Shown: positions 1 through 8,372 of the stretch, one piece after another
Numbering within the stretch: the first letter of the stretch is position 1
How the letters are laid out: each line of letters begins with the position of its first letter
Assembly: GCF_001885585.1 (NCBI RefSeq)
Contig: NZ_LSRP01000085.1
Span: 62,001-126,000 of the forward strand
Direction of reading: 5' to 3'
Origin: Pararhizobium antarcticum
GTDB taxonomy: Bacteria > Pseudomonadota > Alphaproteobacteria > Rhizobiales > Rhizobiaceae
Length of the DNA: 64,000 nucleotides
The notes under the pieces: generated by a model
Seen by the model: only the letters and a program-made list of their open reading frames with translations
The model's database searches: none
Told to the model about the DNA's origin: nothing
Made by a program: the position numbers and the translations under genes

Positions 1-1
1 C

Positions 2-535
2 TATCTGGCGATCAACTTCTCGCCACTGCAATTCGAGGAGACGCTGCCGCACAAGCTGGCAGCCCTCCTCCTCAAGCACCATATCGCGCCCAACCGCATC
101 GTCATCGAGATCACCGAGGCGGTTCTGATGCTCGACAACCCGCATATCCATGCCGTCCTCAAGCAACTCAGCGAATTCGGCTGCCGCATCGCGCTCGATG
201 ATTTCGGCACCGGCTATTCCTCGCTCAGCTATCTCAACCGGTTTCCGGTCGATATCGTCAAGGTGGATCAGTCCTTCACCCGCTCGCTCAGCACCGGCAC
301 GGCGGATGTCCGCCGCAAGAGCCGGATGTTGATCAAGGGGATTCGCACGATCTCGCACCAGATGGGCTGTACGGTTGTCGCGGAGGGGATCGAGACACAG
401 GATCAATGGGAATTGCTGCGCAAGCTGGGGCTCGACTATGGCCAGGGTTTTCTGTTCAGCAAACCCATGCCGATCGAAAGCATGTTACAAATGCTCGAGA
501 CGAATTCCGAAGCAAAAGCCAGCAATCTGGCATGA
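2..535 (+). CDS. EAL-domain c-di-GMP phosphodiesterase (C-terminal part, start outside window)
   Basis: The reading frame is open from the window edge, so only about the last 177 residues are seen. They match the second half of an EAL domain, which hydrolyses the second messenger c-di-GMP to pGpG. Visible signatures are IEITEAVLM, with a conserved metal-binding Glu, the DDFGTGYSSLSYL loop-6 motif, KVDQSF with the catalytic Lys, and VVAEGIET with the general-base Glu region. The active-site set looks intact, so an active enzyme is likely. Whether an upstream GGDEF or sensor domain exists cannot be seen. A periplasmic binding-protein pair lies directly downstream, 21 bases away. Confidence 0.93.
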   Translation, partial: YLAINFSPLQFEETLPHKLAALLLKHHIAPNRIVIEITEAVLMLDNPHIHAVLKQLSEFGCRIALDDFGTGYSSLSYLNRFPVDIVKVDQSFTRSLSTGTADVRRKSRMLIKGIRTISHQMGCTVVAEGIETQDQWELLRKLGLDYGQGFLFSKPMPIESMLQMLETNSEAKASNLA

Positions 536-556
536 CACACCAAAGCGGGAAATGGT

Positions 557-1272
557 ATGAAATCTGCAACTCTTGCACTTCTTCTTGCCCTTTCCTGCCC
601 TGCCCGTGCCGAGCCGCTCAGGCTGCTGAGCGAAGAATATCCGCCGTATAGTTCAGCGCTGGCGGCCAGCTGAGCGGTGCATCGGTCGAACAGGCCGAAC
701 TCATGATGGCGGCGCTCGGCATCGACTATCGGATGGAGATCCTTCCGTGGGCACGGGCTCTCTCGCTGGCCGAAAGCCAGCCATCCACCTGCATTTTCAC
801 CACCGGTTATGACGAAGACCGGGCCCCGCGCTTCAAATGGGTGATGCCGCTGCTTCTCGACCGCATGGTGATGCTCAAGAAGGCTGGCTCCGCCGTAAAG
901 CCCTTGAACGTCGAAGACGCAAAGCGCTTCACCGTCGGAACGCAGCGCGAGGATCTATCCAGTACCTATCTGAAGAACAACAACTTCACCCGGGTCGACC
1001 TCGCTGTCGATATGGAATCGACACTGAAGAAGCTCCTGAGCGGTCGCATCGACCTGATGATGACCTCGGAAAAGACATTCGAGACCATGCGCGCCGATGG
1101 CAAGGCGGTCGAGGCCGCATTGACGCTCGAAGGCAAGGCCTACGGATTTGCCTGCAATCTCGCTGTCCCCGACGCGACGATCGCCGCGATGCAGGGCGCA
1201 CTCGACAGGCTGATCAAGGACGGCGTCCAGGATCGCATTTTTGCGAAATACGGTTTGCGAAAAAACAGGTAA
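557..1272 (+). pseudogene. Periplasmic solute-binding protein (SBP_bac_3 type), frameshifted
   Basis: The gene opens at ATG 557 with a signal peptide (MKSATLALLLALSCPARA) and then LLSEEYPPYS. This frame hits TGA at 671-673. From about base 655 the correct protein continues in another frame (SAGGQLSGASVEQAEL onward to TAA 1270-1272). Alignment with the downstream paralogue places the lost base at about 652-654, where AGTTCAGC would read through as AGTTTCAGC. The rest of the frame is intact, with the PWARA, TCIFTT and RFKW motifs shared with the next gene. It is either a recent pseudogene or a one-base consensus error. The family binds amino-acid-like solutes in the periplasm; no permease gene is adjacent. 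Confidence 0.85.
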
Positions 1273-1354
1273 CATCGCTGGCCACCCTGCAGCCATCACG
1301 CAAGCGCGCCTGCGCCCGGAAAAGGCGTCTCGTCCCCATCGACAGGAAAACATC

Positions 1355-2068
1355 ATGAGACGTCTGATCCCCACGCTCCTTGTCCTTTGGTCTTCCTCCG
1401 CCCAGGGCCAGGAGCTGCAGCTCCTGACAGAGAACTACCCGCCCTTTTCCTATAGCGAGAACGATGAACTGCGCGGCATATCCGTCGATCAGGTGCGGGC
1501 CATCATGAAAGGCTCCGGCATCGGCTTCACCATGGAGATGCAGCCCTGGGCCCGGGCCTTTGCGCTTGCCGAGAGCACGCCGGATACCTGCGTCTTCACG
1601 ACGGCTCTGCTGCCGGAGCGCAAGGCACGGTTCAAATGGGTCCAGCCGCTGGTGCTGGACAGGATGATCATGGTCCGCAAGCAGGGCCAATCCTTTCAGC
1701 CAAAGACACTCGAGGAGGCAAAGTCCTTCATCATCGGCGTGCATCGCGACGATTCGGCCGAGACCTATGCCGAACAGCAGGGATTTCCGCAGCTTGACAG
1801 CGCCCCCAGTCTCGATATTTCGCTGAGGAAGCTGTTGAGCGAACGGGTACAGCTGATGATCATGACCAACACCACCTATGAAAGCCTGAAACAGCAAGGC
1901 GAGCCGATCGAATCCGTGCTCGATCTCGAAGGCACGCGCGCAGGCATTGCCTGCAATCTTGCCGTTGCCGATACGCGCATTGCCAGGATGCAGGCGCAGC
2001 TTGACGGGCTCATCAAGGATGGCGGCCAGGCGGAGATCTACCGGCGTTATGAAAACACAGCAAAATAG
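1355..2068 (+). CDS. Periplasmic solute-binding protein, SBP_bac_3 type
   Basis: The product has 237 residues, with an N-terminal signal peptide (MRRLIPTLLVLWSSSAQG) that fixes the start at ATG 1355, preceded by an AGGA element. The mature protein begins QELQLLTENYPPFSYSEND, the typical opening of bacterial family 3 extracellular solute-binding proteins. It is clearly paralogous to the frameshifted gene just upstream: PWARAFALAES, TCVFTTALLPER and RFKWVQPLVLDRMIMVRK align without gaps. No ABC permease or ATPase gene is nearby, so it may serve a distant transporter or act as a sensory ligand binder. The ligand cannot be inferred. The adjacent EAL gene is noted, but a functional link is speculative. 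Confidence 0.85.
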   Translation: MRRLIPTLLVLWSSSAQGQELQLLTENYPPFSYSENDELRGISVDQVRAIMKGSGIGFTMEMQPWARAFALAESTPDTCVFTTALLPERKARFKWVQPLVLDRMIMVRKQGQSFQPKTLEEAKSFIIGVHRDDSAETYAEQQGFPQLDSAPSLDISLRKLLSERVQLMIMTNTTYESLKQQGEPIESVLDLEGTRAGIACNLAVADTRIARMQAQLDGLIKDGGQAEIYRRYENTAK

Positions 2069-2212
2069 CCGCTGGTCGGGCCGCCATGGTTGACTTCCGC
2101 GCGCCAACGCGATGGAAGACAGTCAACAGCAGCGCGGGGTGCCGTGCTGTAAAGTGTCATGCAGCATCCGGGCGGGCGCGTCGCCTGCAGGGTGCCCCGG
2201 GAAGAGATCGTC

Positions 2213-2938
2213 ATGCAGATTTTCGCAGGCCTTGGGAATCCGGGCAGCCAATATGCCGGAAACCGGCACAATATCGGCTTCATGGCCGTCGACGCCATTC
2301 ACCGTCGTCACAGCTTTTCGCCCTGGAGCAAGAAGTTCAAGGCCCTTGTTTCCGAGGGAGAGGTGGCCGGCCAGAAGCTTTTGCTGTTGAAGCCGCAGAC
2401 CTTCATGAACCTGTCCGGCGAATCGGTCGGCGAGGCCATGCGCTTCTACAAGCTGGAACCGGGCGCGGTGCTGGCGATCTACGACGAACTCGACCTGCCT
2501 CCCTGCAAGGCCCGGATCAAGACCGCCGGCGGCCATGGTGGCCACAACGGCATCAAGTCGATCGACGCGCATATCGGCAAGGACTACCGCCGCCTCAGGC
2601 TCGGCATCGATCATCCCGGATCGAAGGAACGCGTGCAGGGCCATGTGCTCGGGGATTTCGGCAAGAACGAGCGGGTCTGGCTGGAGCCGCTGCTCGACGC
2701 GCTGGCCGACAATGCCGAGATGCTGGCCCGCGGCGAAGATTCGCAATTCATGAACAAGATCGCGCTCGCCACCGGCGGCAAGCCGGAGCCTGAGCCCGCC
2801 GCGGCCAGGCCGAAGCCTGTGGGAAAATCCCATATCCGCCAGGCCAACAACAGCTTTCAGCCGAAAAAACTGCCGACCACAGGCCCGATGGCCGACATGC
2901 TGAAAAAGCTGTTCGGCGGCGGCGACAAGAGCGAGTAG
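2213..2938 (+). CDS. pth: Peptidyl-tRNA hydrolase
   Basis: The enzyme cleaves the ester bond of peptidyl-tRNA released by stalled ribosomes and recycles tRNA in the cytoplasm. The 241-residue product shows the family opening [18 protein letters not shown], with the catalytic His in RHNIGF, plus FMNLSG, YDELDLP and [12 protein letters not shown]. The start at ATG 2213 ([11 protein letters not shown]) matches the family. After about residue 185 there is a Pro/Lys-rich tail ending in [12 protein letters not shown], longer than in enterobacterial Pth; I believe this is common in rhizobial homologues. In related genomes pth often lies beside rplY and ychF. Here ychF follows after an inverted clpS gene. 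Confidence 0.96.
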   Translation: MQIFAGLGNPGSQYAGNRHNIGFMAVDAIHRRHSFSPWSKKFKALVSEGEVAGQKLLLLKPQTFMNLSGESVGEAMRFYKLEPGAVLAIYDELDLPPCKARIKTAGGHGGHNGIKSIDAHIGKDYRRLRLGIDHPGSKERVQGHVLGDFGKNERVWLEPLLDALADNAEMLARGEDSQFMNKIALATGGKPEPEPAAARPKPVGKSHIRQANNSFQPKKLPTTGPMADMLKKLFGGGDKSE

Positions 2939-2947
2939 CGACGCGCC

Positions 2948-3262
2948 CTACTCTTCCGGCTCGGTGCTCAGCATCAGGGGGAAGCCTGCTTCCTTGGCGA
3001 GATCCGTCGCTTGCTTCGACTTGGTCTCCGCAATGTCCTTTGCGCAGACGACGATGACGCAGGACCCCATCTTATGCGCCGTCATCATCAGCCGGTAGCC
3101 GGTTTCCGGACCGATGTTGAACACCGACTGCAACACCATGATCACGAATTCGCGCGGCGTGTAGTCGTCGTTGAGCAGGATGACCTTGTAGAGTTTCGGC
3201 CGCTCGAGCTTCGGTTTGGTCTGGGTTTTCCGGTCGACGACCGTATCCTTCTGGTCTGCCAT
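2948..3262 (-). CDS. clpS: ClpS-family adaptor protein (ClpS2-like)
   Basis: This 104-residue cytoplasmic adaptor delivers N-degron substrates to ClpA(C)P. The conserved core is KVILLNDDYTPREFV, containing the NDD(Y/F)T substrate-gating motif, followed by VLQSVF and the MMTAHKMGSCVIVV helix that carries the His of the hydrophobic pocket. The start is MADQKD at 3262; further upstream codons lack family similarity. The gene is opposite to pth and ychF and converges on pth with a 9-base gap. Alphaproteobacteria often carry two ClpS paralogues. The short linker and its separation from clpA suggest this is the second paralogue, but that is inference. Confidence 0.93.
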   Translation of the reverse strand: MADQKDTVVDRKTQTKPKLERPKLYKVILLNDDYTPREFVIMVLQSVFNIGPETGYRLMMTAHKMGSCVIVVCAKDIAETKSKQATDLAKEAGFPLMLSTEPEE

Positions 3263-3415
3263 GATTGTCTCCGCGGAAGGGCAAAGCCCGTTCCTGTCCT
3301 GCTGCAATGTCGGATTGCCGGTCGAAACCACCCTGCAAGGGCACGCAAGGCTTGACCGCCTTCCTCCTTTATCTCATAGGCAGGGCAAGAGTTTCAAGAA
3401 TAACGGACCAGTCTC

Positions 3416-4519
3416 ATGGGTTTCAAATGCGGTATCGTCGGACTGCCGAATGTCGGCAAGTCCACCCTCTTCAACGCCTTGACCAAAACGGCGCAGGCGC
3501 AGGCGGCGAACTATCCGTTCTGCACCATCGAGCCGAACACCGGTGAAGTGGCCGTGCCCGACGCACGCATGCGCAAACTTGCCGATGTCGCGAAGTCGAA
3601 GGAACTGATCCCGACCCGCATCTCCTTCGTCGATATTGCCGGTCTGGTGCGCGGCGCCTCCAAGGGTGAAGGTCTTGGCAACAAGTTCCTCGCCAATATC
3701 CGCGAGGTCGACGCCACCGTGCACGTGCTGCGCTGCTTCGAAGACGACGACATCACCCATGTCGAAGGCCGCATCAACCCGGTTGGCGATGCCGAGACGA
3801 TCGAGACCGAGCTGATGCTCGCCGACCTCGAAAGCCTCGAGCGCCGGACGGAGCAGACCCGCAAGCGCGCCAGCGCCAAGGACAAGGAATCCATGACGCT
3901 GCTGCCGATCATGGACGCATCGCTGAAGCTTCTGCAGGACGGCAAGCCGGTGCGCACGCTGGTGCCGACGCTCTCGCCCGAGGAAGTCGAGATCCTCAAG
4001 AGCCTCAATCTCCTGACCTCGCATCCGGTGCTCTATGTCTGCAACGTCGCCGAGGCGGACGCGGCAACCGGCAACGCCCACACCAAGGCCGTCGAAGCCA
4101 TGGCGAAAGCGCAGGGTGCCGAGACCGTGATCATTTCGGCTGCGATCGAATCGGAAGTCGCACAGCTTCCGGATGACGAATCCAAGGAATTCCTCGAGGC
4201 GCTCGGCCTGCATGAAGCCGGTCTCGACCAGCTGATCCGTGCCGGCTACAAGCTGCTCGACCTCATCACCTATTTCACCGTCGGTCCCAAGGAAACACGC
4301 GCCTGGACCATTCCGCGCGGCACCAAGGCGCCGGGCGCCGCCGGCGTCATCCACACGGATTTCGAACGCGGCTTCATCCGCGCCTTCACCATCGCCTATG
4401 ACGACTACATCACCTACAATGGTGAAGTGGGCGCCAAGGAAGCCGGCAAGGGCCGCGACGAAGGCAAGGAATATGTCGTGCAGGACGGCGACGTCATCCA
4501 TTTCCGCTTCAACACCTGA
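3416..4519 (+). CDS. ychF: Obg-like ribosome-binding ATPase/GTPase YchF
   Basis: This P-loop NTPase of the Obg/YchF family binds ribosomes and prefers ATP. The 367-residue length is normal. G1 is [10 protein letters not shown]3 is [16 protein letters not shown], and the G4 position is NVAE rather than NKxD, which explains the altered nucleotide preference of the family. A helical region follows and then a C-terminal TGS domain ([28 protein letters not shown] split over about residues 280-367, ending in FRFNT). The start ATG 3416 immediately precedes [13 protein letters not shown], as in homologues. A strong hairpin terminator lies 46 bases beyond the stop. Confidence 0.97.
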   Translation: MGFKCGIVGLPNVGKSTLFNALTKTAQAQAANYPFCTIEPNTGEVAVPDARMRKLADVAKSKELIPTRISFVDIAGLVRGASKGEGLGNKFLANIREVDATVHVLRCFEDDDITHVEGRINPVGDAETIETELMLADLESLERRTEQTRKRASAKDKESMTLLPIMDASLKLLQDGKPVRTLVPTLSPEEVEILKSLNLLTSHPVLYVCNVAEADAATGNAHTKAVEAMAKAQGAETVIISAAIESEVAQLPDDESKEFLEALGLHEAGLDQLIRAGYKLLDLITYFTVGPKETRAWTIPRGTKAPGAAGVIHTDFERGFIRAFTIAYDDYITYNGEVGAKEAGKGRDEGKEYVVQDGDVIHFRFNT

Positions 4520-4521
4520 TC

Positions 4522-4562
4522 ACAGCAAGACAGCCAGCCAGCAGCAAGACAGCAGCAAGACA
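4522..4562 (+). repeat. Short imperfect tandem repeat (CAGCAAGACAG units)
   Basis: Three imperfect copies of an 11-13 base unit reading CAGCAAGACAG(C) lie between the ychF stop codon and its terminator hairpin. The repeat is non-coding and probably arose by replication slippage. No function is suggested by the sequence. Confidence 0.6.
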
Positions 4563-4565
4563 GAC

Positions 4566-4601
4566 AACGGCCGTCCCTCATTCGAGGGGCGGCCGTTTCA
4601 G
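4566..4601 (+). terminator. Rho-independent terminator after ychF
   Basis: AACGGCCG at 4566-4573 pairs with CGGCCGTT at 4590-4597. The inner CCCTC/GAGGG extends the stem to about 14 pairs around an ATTC loop. A short T run follows. It can also serve the opposite strand behind the DUF2892 gene. Confidence 0.8.
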
Positions 4602-4638
4602 TGTCAGGCGATCCCTCTCGGCTGATCTTCGGACACTG

Positions 4639-4845
4639 TCAGATCCGCTTTGCCGGGCATGACGAAATGCCGAGGAGAGAATAGAGGGGGCAGGTCGACA
4701 GAAGTCCGGTCAGCAGCGGCACCACGCCGATCAGCGTGAAATAGCGCCAGGGCGCAGCCGGATAGAGAAAGAACAGCGCCAGCAGCGCCACCCCGACAAC
4801 AATGCGCAACAGCCGGTCGATGGACCCGATATTCTTGGCAAACAT
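4639..4845 (-). CDS. DUF2892 (YgaP-like) inner membrane protein
   Basis: The 68-residue product has the DUF2892 pattern. A short amphipathic start MFAKNIGSIDRLLRIV precedes two hydrophobic helices (about residues 14-30 and 36-56), then CPLYSLLGISSC with two cysteines. Proteins of this family are small two-helix inner-membrane proteins, sometimes fused to rhodanese domains. The gene lies downstream of a Crp/Fnr-family regulator on the same strand, separated by 94 bases containing a perfect palindrome. This suggests regulation by that neighbour, possibly in a sulfur- or redox-linked response. The function remains unknown. Confidence 0.8.
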   Translation of the reverse strand: MFAKNIGSIDRLLRIVVGVALLALFFLYPAAPWRYFTLIGVVPLLTGLLSTCPLYSLLGISSCPAKRI

Positions 4846-4910
4846 GCGTTTTTCCCTTCAAGGTTCCGTGTGGTGATGTCTCACATTAGAACCTCGTTGC
4901 AGGCTTCACG

Positions 4911-4923
4911 GTGACTAAGTCAC
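4911..4923. promoter_or_regulatory. Palindromic candidate operator upstream of the DUF2892 gene
   Basis: GTGACTAAGTCAC is a perfect inverted repeat of two 6-base arms with one central base. It sits 66 bases upstream of the DUF2892 start and just beyond the stop of the Crp/Fnr-type regulator. Its symmetry suits a dimeric helix-turn-helix protein. Assignment to the neighbouring regulator is inference. Confidence 0.45.
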
Positions 4924-4939
4924 ACGGGATCGAAAGAAC

Positions 4940-5596
4940 TCAGTCTTGTGCCGCCATTCGGCTGAGCGCCGGGCGGTCGAGAATGCGGATCGCTCCCCGC
5001 TCGTTGGCAATCAGACCTTTCGACTGCATGGCCTCCAGCCTGCGCGAAATCACCTCGCGAGCCGTGCCGATCACCACGGCAAGGTCATGATGCGTCATGG
5101 AGACGAGCCCATCCGGCCCGGCCCGCTCCAGCAGCGCATGGGCCAGTCGCTGCTCCACTTTGACGAAGGCCACTTGCTCCAGCACGAACATCAGATCACC
5201 CAGGCGCGCAGCAAACGCCTTGAAGACGAAATGCCTGAAGCCCGCCGACCCTGCCATCAGGCGCTCGAACAAGGCCGGTGGCACAAGAACCGCCACCAGA
5301 TCCGTCTCCGCCAGCGCCTCGCCCGAATAGGGCGCTCCGCCGAGAACACCGAGGGTCGTCTGGACGCAGGTTTCCCCCGGCGTCACCGAATAAAGCAGAA
5401 GTTCACGACCGTTGCGCCCGGTCAGGTAAACGCCGATCTTGCCCGACAAAAGCACGACAAAGCTCTGTGCGTGATCGCCGGGACGAAACAGCGTCGTGCG
5501 CACAGGCACCAGAACGGGCTTGCAGGCCCTCAGTTCTTCCCGCCATTGCGGCTCCAGTCCAGCCAGAAAGCCTGCGTCATCCACCCAACCCGCCAT
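4940..5596 (-). CDS. Crp/Fnr-family transcriptional regulator
   Basis: The product has 218 residues. The N-terminal cyclic-nucleotide-binding-like beta-roll covers about residues 12-130 (PVRTTLFRPGDHAQSFVVLL, GKIGVYL, ELLLYSVTPGE). A dimerisation helix (FVLEQVAFVKVEQRLAHALL) and a C-terminal winged helix follow, with the recognition-helix region DLAVVIGTAREVISRRLEAM. The start at 5596 (MAGWVDDAGF) was chosen because codons further upstream show no family similarity. Two cysteines (RACKPV, GETCVQ) are visible, but there is no N-terminal Fnr-type Fe-S cysteine cluster, so oxygen sensing of the Fnr kind is unlikely. The gene is divergent from the MaoC pair and probably controls the DUF2892 gene downstream. 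Confidence 0.88.
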   Translation of the reverse strand: MAGWVDDAGFLAGLEPQWREELRACKPVLVPVRTTLFRPGDHAQSFVVLLSGKIGVYLTGRNGRELLLYSVTPGETCVQTTLGVLGGAPYSGEALAETDLVAVLVPPALFERLMAGSAGFRHFVFKAFAARLGDLMFVLEQVAFVKVEQRLAHALLERAGPDGLVSMTHHDLAVVIGTAREVISRRLEAMQSKGLIANERGAIRILDRPALSRMAAQD

Positions 5597-5662
5597 AGAC
5601 CCTCCAGGATTTCCAAGGCATAAGCTGCATACTGCACATCGCAGGGAAGGAAGGAACACCGG

Positions 5663-6130
5663 ATGCAGGCAGATCGTCTCCATATCGAGGACTTTACGCC
5701 GGGGCGCGCCTTCGCGCTCGGCCCCACACCTGTGTCCGCAGACGAAATTGTTGCCTTTGCCAGCGAATTCGATCCGCAGCCGATGCATCTTTCGCAGGCG
5801 GATGGTGCGGCGAGCATCCTCGGCGGCCTTGCAGCCTCCGGCTGGCACACCAGCGCCCTGATGATGCGCATGCTCTGCGACAGCTATATCGGCAACAGCG
5901 CCTCCGAGGGATCGCCCGGGATCGACAGCATGGAATGGAAAAAACCGGTGCTGGCCGGCGACACGCTGTCCGGCCAGAGCCGCGTCACCGCCGCACGCGT
6001 GTCGAAATCCCGACCGGAGATCGGCATCGTCACGTTCCGGGCCACCGTCACCAACCAGCGCGGGGACGTCGTCGCCATCTGCGAATATGCCAACTTGATC
6101 CGCTGCCGCCCTTCAGGAGAGGCCGCATGA
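5663..6130 (+). CDS. MaoC-like hot-dog-fold dehydratase family protein (first of pair)
   Basis: This 155-residue protein has a MaoC-type hot-dog fold, the family of (R)-specific enoyl-CoA hydratases. The signature is FASEFDPQPMHLSQADG, corresponding to the hydratase Asp/His region, then ASGWHTSALMMRM and the later KPVLAGDTL. Substrate specificity cannot be read from the sequence. The stop overlaps the start of a second MaoC-like gene by ATGA, so the two are translationally coupled and may form a heterodimer. The gene is transcribed away from the Crp/Fnr regulator, with a 66-base divergent gap. Confidence 0.88.
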   Translation: MQADRLHIEDFTPGRAFALGPTPVSADEIVAFASEFDPQPMHLSQADGAASILGGLAASGWHTSALMMRMLCDSYIGNSASEGSPGIDSMEWKKPVLAGDTLSGQSRVTAARVSKSRPEIGIVTFRATVTNQRGDVVAICEYANLIRCRPSGEAA

Positions 6131-6594
6131 AACTGTCGGAGCTTCATCCCGAAGGCACGAAAGTCCGGATCGGGACCGTGGATTTCACCCAGGACGACAT
6201 CATCCGCTTTGCAGGACAATTCGATCCGCAGCCGTTTCACCTTGATCCGGAGGCTGCGCGTCAATCGCTGTTCGGCGGGCTTTGCGCGTCGGGCTGGCAC
6301 ACATGCGCCGGCTGGATGAAGTGCTTCGTGCCGTATTGGACAAGCGAAACGATACGGCTGGGCAAGGACGGTATCGTTGCGCCGAAACTTGGCCCCTCCC
6401 CCGGCTTTGCCGATCTGCGCTGGCTGCGACCGGTCTTTGCCGGCGACAGCATCACCTATTTCGTGACGTTCCTTGCCGCCAAGGACCTGGAATCGCGACC
6501 GGGATGGCGGATCAACACCATCCGTTGCGAGGGCGAGAACCAGAACGGTGAAGCGGTCATACGCTTCGACAGCAAGGTGATCGAGTTTCCCTGA
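6127..6594 (+). CDS. MaoC-like hot-dog-fold dehydratase family protein (second of pair)
   Basis: This 155-residue paralogue of the preceding protein has the same layout: FAGQFDPQPFHLDPEAARQS for the active-site region, ASGWHTCAGWMK, and RPVFAGDSI near residue 100. The ATG at 6127 overlaps the previous stop (ATGA), which decides the start. The two proteins keep equal length and clear similarity, so the pair probably arose by tandem duplication and may act as a two-subunit hydratase. It converges on the membrane-protein gene that ends at 6609. The exact acyl-CoA substrate is unknown. Confidence 0.88.
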   Translation: MKLSELHPEGTKVRIGTVDFTQDDIIRFAGQFDPQPFHLDPEAARQSLFGGLCASGWHTCAGWMKCFVPYWTSETIRLGKDGIVAPKLGPSPGFADLRWLRPVFAGDSITYFVTFLAAKDLESRPGWRINTIRCEGENQNGEAVIRFDSKVIEFP

Positions 6595-6608
6595 TCCCCT
6601 GCATGACG

Positions 6609-7676
6609 TCAGAACGCCGGATGCAGCCGCCGTGCGATGGCAGAGGGCATCGGGCGCATGACAAGCCGGCGCAGCCGCACCCAGAAGATACCGATGGCCA
6701 GAACCACGACGCCGACCGCCAGCAGGGTTGTGAAGCCATATTCCACCCCCTGAAATCCGCTTCGATTGATCAGCGCAAAAATCGCAAAGCCGAGCGAGAT
6801 CAAGCCCGAAGTGACGAAAGCGCGGCGATCGATAATCAGCCCCAGAAGCATGAACGCCGCAACGATCACCATGACGACAGCAGCATAACCTGTCGGCATT
6901 TCGAAAACCGGTTGTGTGAACTGTCGCAGGAGAATGAGAGACAGCATCGCGTAGAGCAGCGCCGGCGCCGTCACGAGATGCAGCCAGAAGGCGATATCGG
7001 ACCGCCGCGTCTGCCGCAGAGGGTCTGAAACATCATAGCGCATCGCCAGCGCGAACAGCCCGAATGCAACAACAAGGAAAACTGCCGAGACCAGGTGCGG
7101 ATGTGTCTCGAAAATAACGTTCGCTCCCAAGACCTTGCCGATCAGCACAAGAACACCAAGCACGAAACACCCGGCGAGCGACACGACGGCCAGCGCCAGG
7201 GCGAGTGGCACGCGATAGCGCCAATAGAACAGGCCAACAACAAGCGGAACCGGCGCAAGCATCGCAAGAGCCGCAAGCAGGCCGGGTTGTCCCTCCAGGT
7301 AGTCACCCAGGAAAACCACGGACAGCGTTGCTGTCCAATAGACGAGGGCAATCGTAATCACCACGGCCGGCAACGCCAGACGCTGGCGGCGAATGAGGAC
7401 TTCGGCAAGCGCGACGATCAATGGCAGGCTGGCGAAAGGACCACCGAGCCCCGACGCGCCCGTCAGCACGATCAAAACGCCGATGGTGATCAGGATATCG
7501 TGGAAGCCACGCACAAACCGCGGTTGCTCGCTGTCTTCGGCAATCAAGCCGTCTTCAGCCGGCCGCGCCACGGCATCGGCTGTCTGCTGAAAATAGGGCG
7601 CAAGCCGATTGGCCTGATCGGGCGTGATCAGGCCGTCACCGGCCGCGGCATTCAATGCATCGGTGATCGACCGCAT
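6609..7676 (-). CDS. Polytopic membrane protein of unknown function
   Basis: The product has 355 residues. A soluble N-terminal segment of about 55 residues (SITDALNAAAGDGLITPDQANRLAPYF) resembles the short helical region at the start of DUF2157-like membrane proteins. About nine or ten hydrophobic helices follow from residue 60 onward, with a basic tail (RLRRLVMRP). The start at ATG 7676 has GGAG seven bases upstream; a TTG two codons earlier is less likely. The gene follows apt by 13 bases on the same strand, so it is probably co-transcribed with it. No catalytic motif is recognisable, and the role is unknown. Confidence 0.72.
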   Translation of the reverse strand: MRSITDALNAAAGDGLITPDQANRLAPYFQQTADAVARPAEDGLIAEDSEQPRFVRGFHDILITIGVLIVLTGASGLGGPFASLPLIVALAEVLIRRQRLALPAVVITIALVYWTATLSVVFLGDYLEGQPGLLAALAMLAPVPLVVGLFYWRYRVPLALALAVVSLAGCFVLGVLVLIGKVLGANVIFETHPHLVSAVFLVVAFGLFALAMRYDVSDPLRQTRRSDIAFWLHLVTAPALLYAMLSLILLRQFTQPVFEMPTGYAAVVMVIVAAFMLLGLIIDRRAFVTSGLISLGFAIFALINRSGFQGVEYGFTTLLAVGVVVLAIGIFWVRLRRLVMRPMPSAIARRLHPAF

Positions 7677-7689
7677 GAACAATCTCCGC

Positions 7690-8235
7690 TCAATGTCCGC
7701 CGAATTCGATCAGCGTATGGACGTTGACGCCGAGCGCCTCGAGCTTCTTGCGGCCACCCAGGTCCGGCAGGTCGATGATGAAGCAGGCAGCGACGATATC
7801 GGCCCCCATCTGGGTCAGGAGCTTGACCGCCCCTTCGGCCGTGCCGCCGGTGGCAATCAGGTCATCGACGAGAATGACCTTCTCGCCGGGCGTGATTGCG
7901 TCCCGGTGCATCTCCATCTCGTCGACGCCATATTCCAGGCTGTAGGCAATGCGCACGGTATCGTGCGGCAGCTTGCCCTTCTTCCGGATCGGCACGAAGC
8001 CCGAAGACATCTGGTGTGCCATCGCACCGCCCATGATGAAGCCGCGCGCCTCGACGCCAGCGATCTTGTCGATCTTGGTGCCGGCATAGGGATGAACGAG
8101 TTCGTCAATCGCCCGGCGAAAGGCGCGCGGATTGCCGAGCAGCGTGGTGATATCGCGGAACATGATGCCGGGCTTCGGATAGTCCGGAATGTTGCGGATG
8201 GCGGCGGTCAATTCCATTTGCAGGGAAGACGTCAT
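7690..8235 (-). CDS. apt: Adenine phosphoribosyltransferase
   Basis: This purine-salvage enzyme converts adenine and PRPP to AMP in the cytoplasm. The 181-residue product carries [18 protein letters not shown] at the N terminus, [12 protein letters not shown], and the PRPP-binding motif [17 protein letters not shown] near residue 130. The start [14 protein letters not shown] at 8235 gives the usual family length; an ATG four codons upstream is possible. The gene lies upstream of the polytopic membrane gene with a 13-base gap. Adenine deaminase (ade) is encoded far downstream in this window, giving a second route for adenine use. Confidence 0.96.
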   Translation of the reverse strand: MTSSLQMELTAAIRNIPDYPKPGIMFRDITTLLGNPRAFRRAIDELVHPYAGTKIDKIAGVEARGFIMGGAMAHQMSSGFVPIRKKGKLPHDTVRIAYSLEYGVDEMEMHRDAITPGEKVILVDDLIATGGTAEGAVKLLTQMGADIVAACFIIDLPDLGGRKKLEALGVNVHTLIEFGGH

Positions 8236-8324
8236 GGTATCTGGCATGCCTTTGAACGTGTCACGATGGGCGCAAGGCATAGCACCAAACCGGGATTTTT
8301 CTAAAGCTGTTTCTGACAGCGAAA

Positions 8325-8346
8325 GGGCCGCCAGGGGCGGCGGCCC
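8325..8346 (-). terminator. Hairpin terminator after the DUF4168 gene
   Basis: GGGCCGCC (8325-8332) pairs with GGCGGCCC (8339-8346). On the minus strand the stem is followed by TTTCGCTGTC. It lies 27 bases past the DUF4168 stop, between that gene and apt. Confidence 0.6.
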
Positions 8347-8372
8347 GACGTTCAACGCAAAGACGCGTTGGT

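Noticed and set aside
3374-4501. Long minus-strand open frame opposite ychF
   Set aside because: It mirrors the ychF codons, has no family motifs and no ribosome-binding site; it is an antisense artefact of GC-rich coding DNA.
4869-4885. TGTG-N9-CACA as a Crp site before the DUF2892 gene
   Set aside because: The spacing is one base longer than the Crp consensus and the inner positions do not fit; the nearby perfect palindrome is a better candidate.
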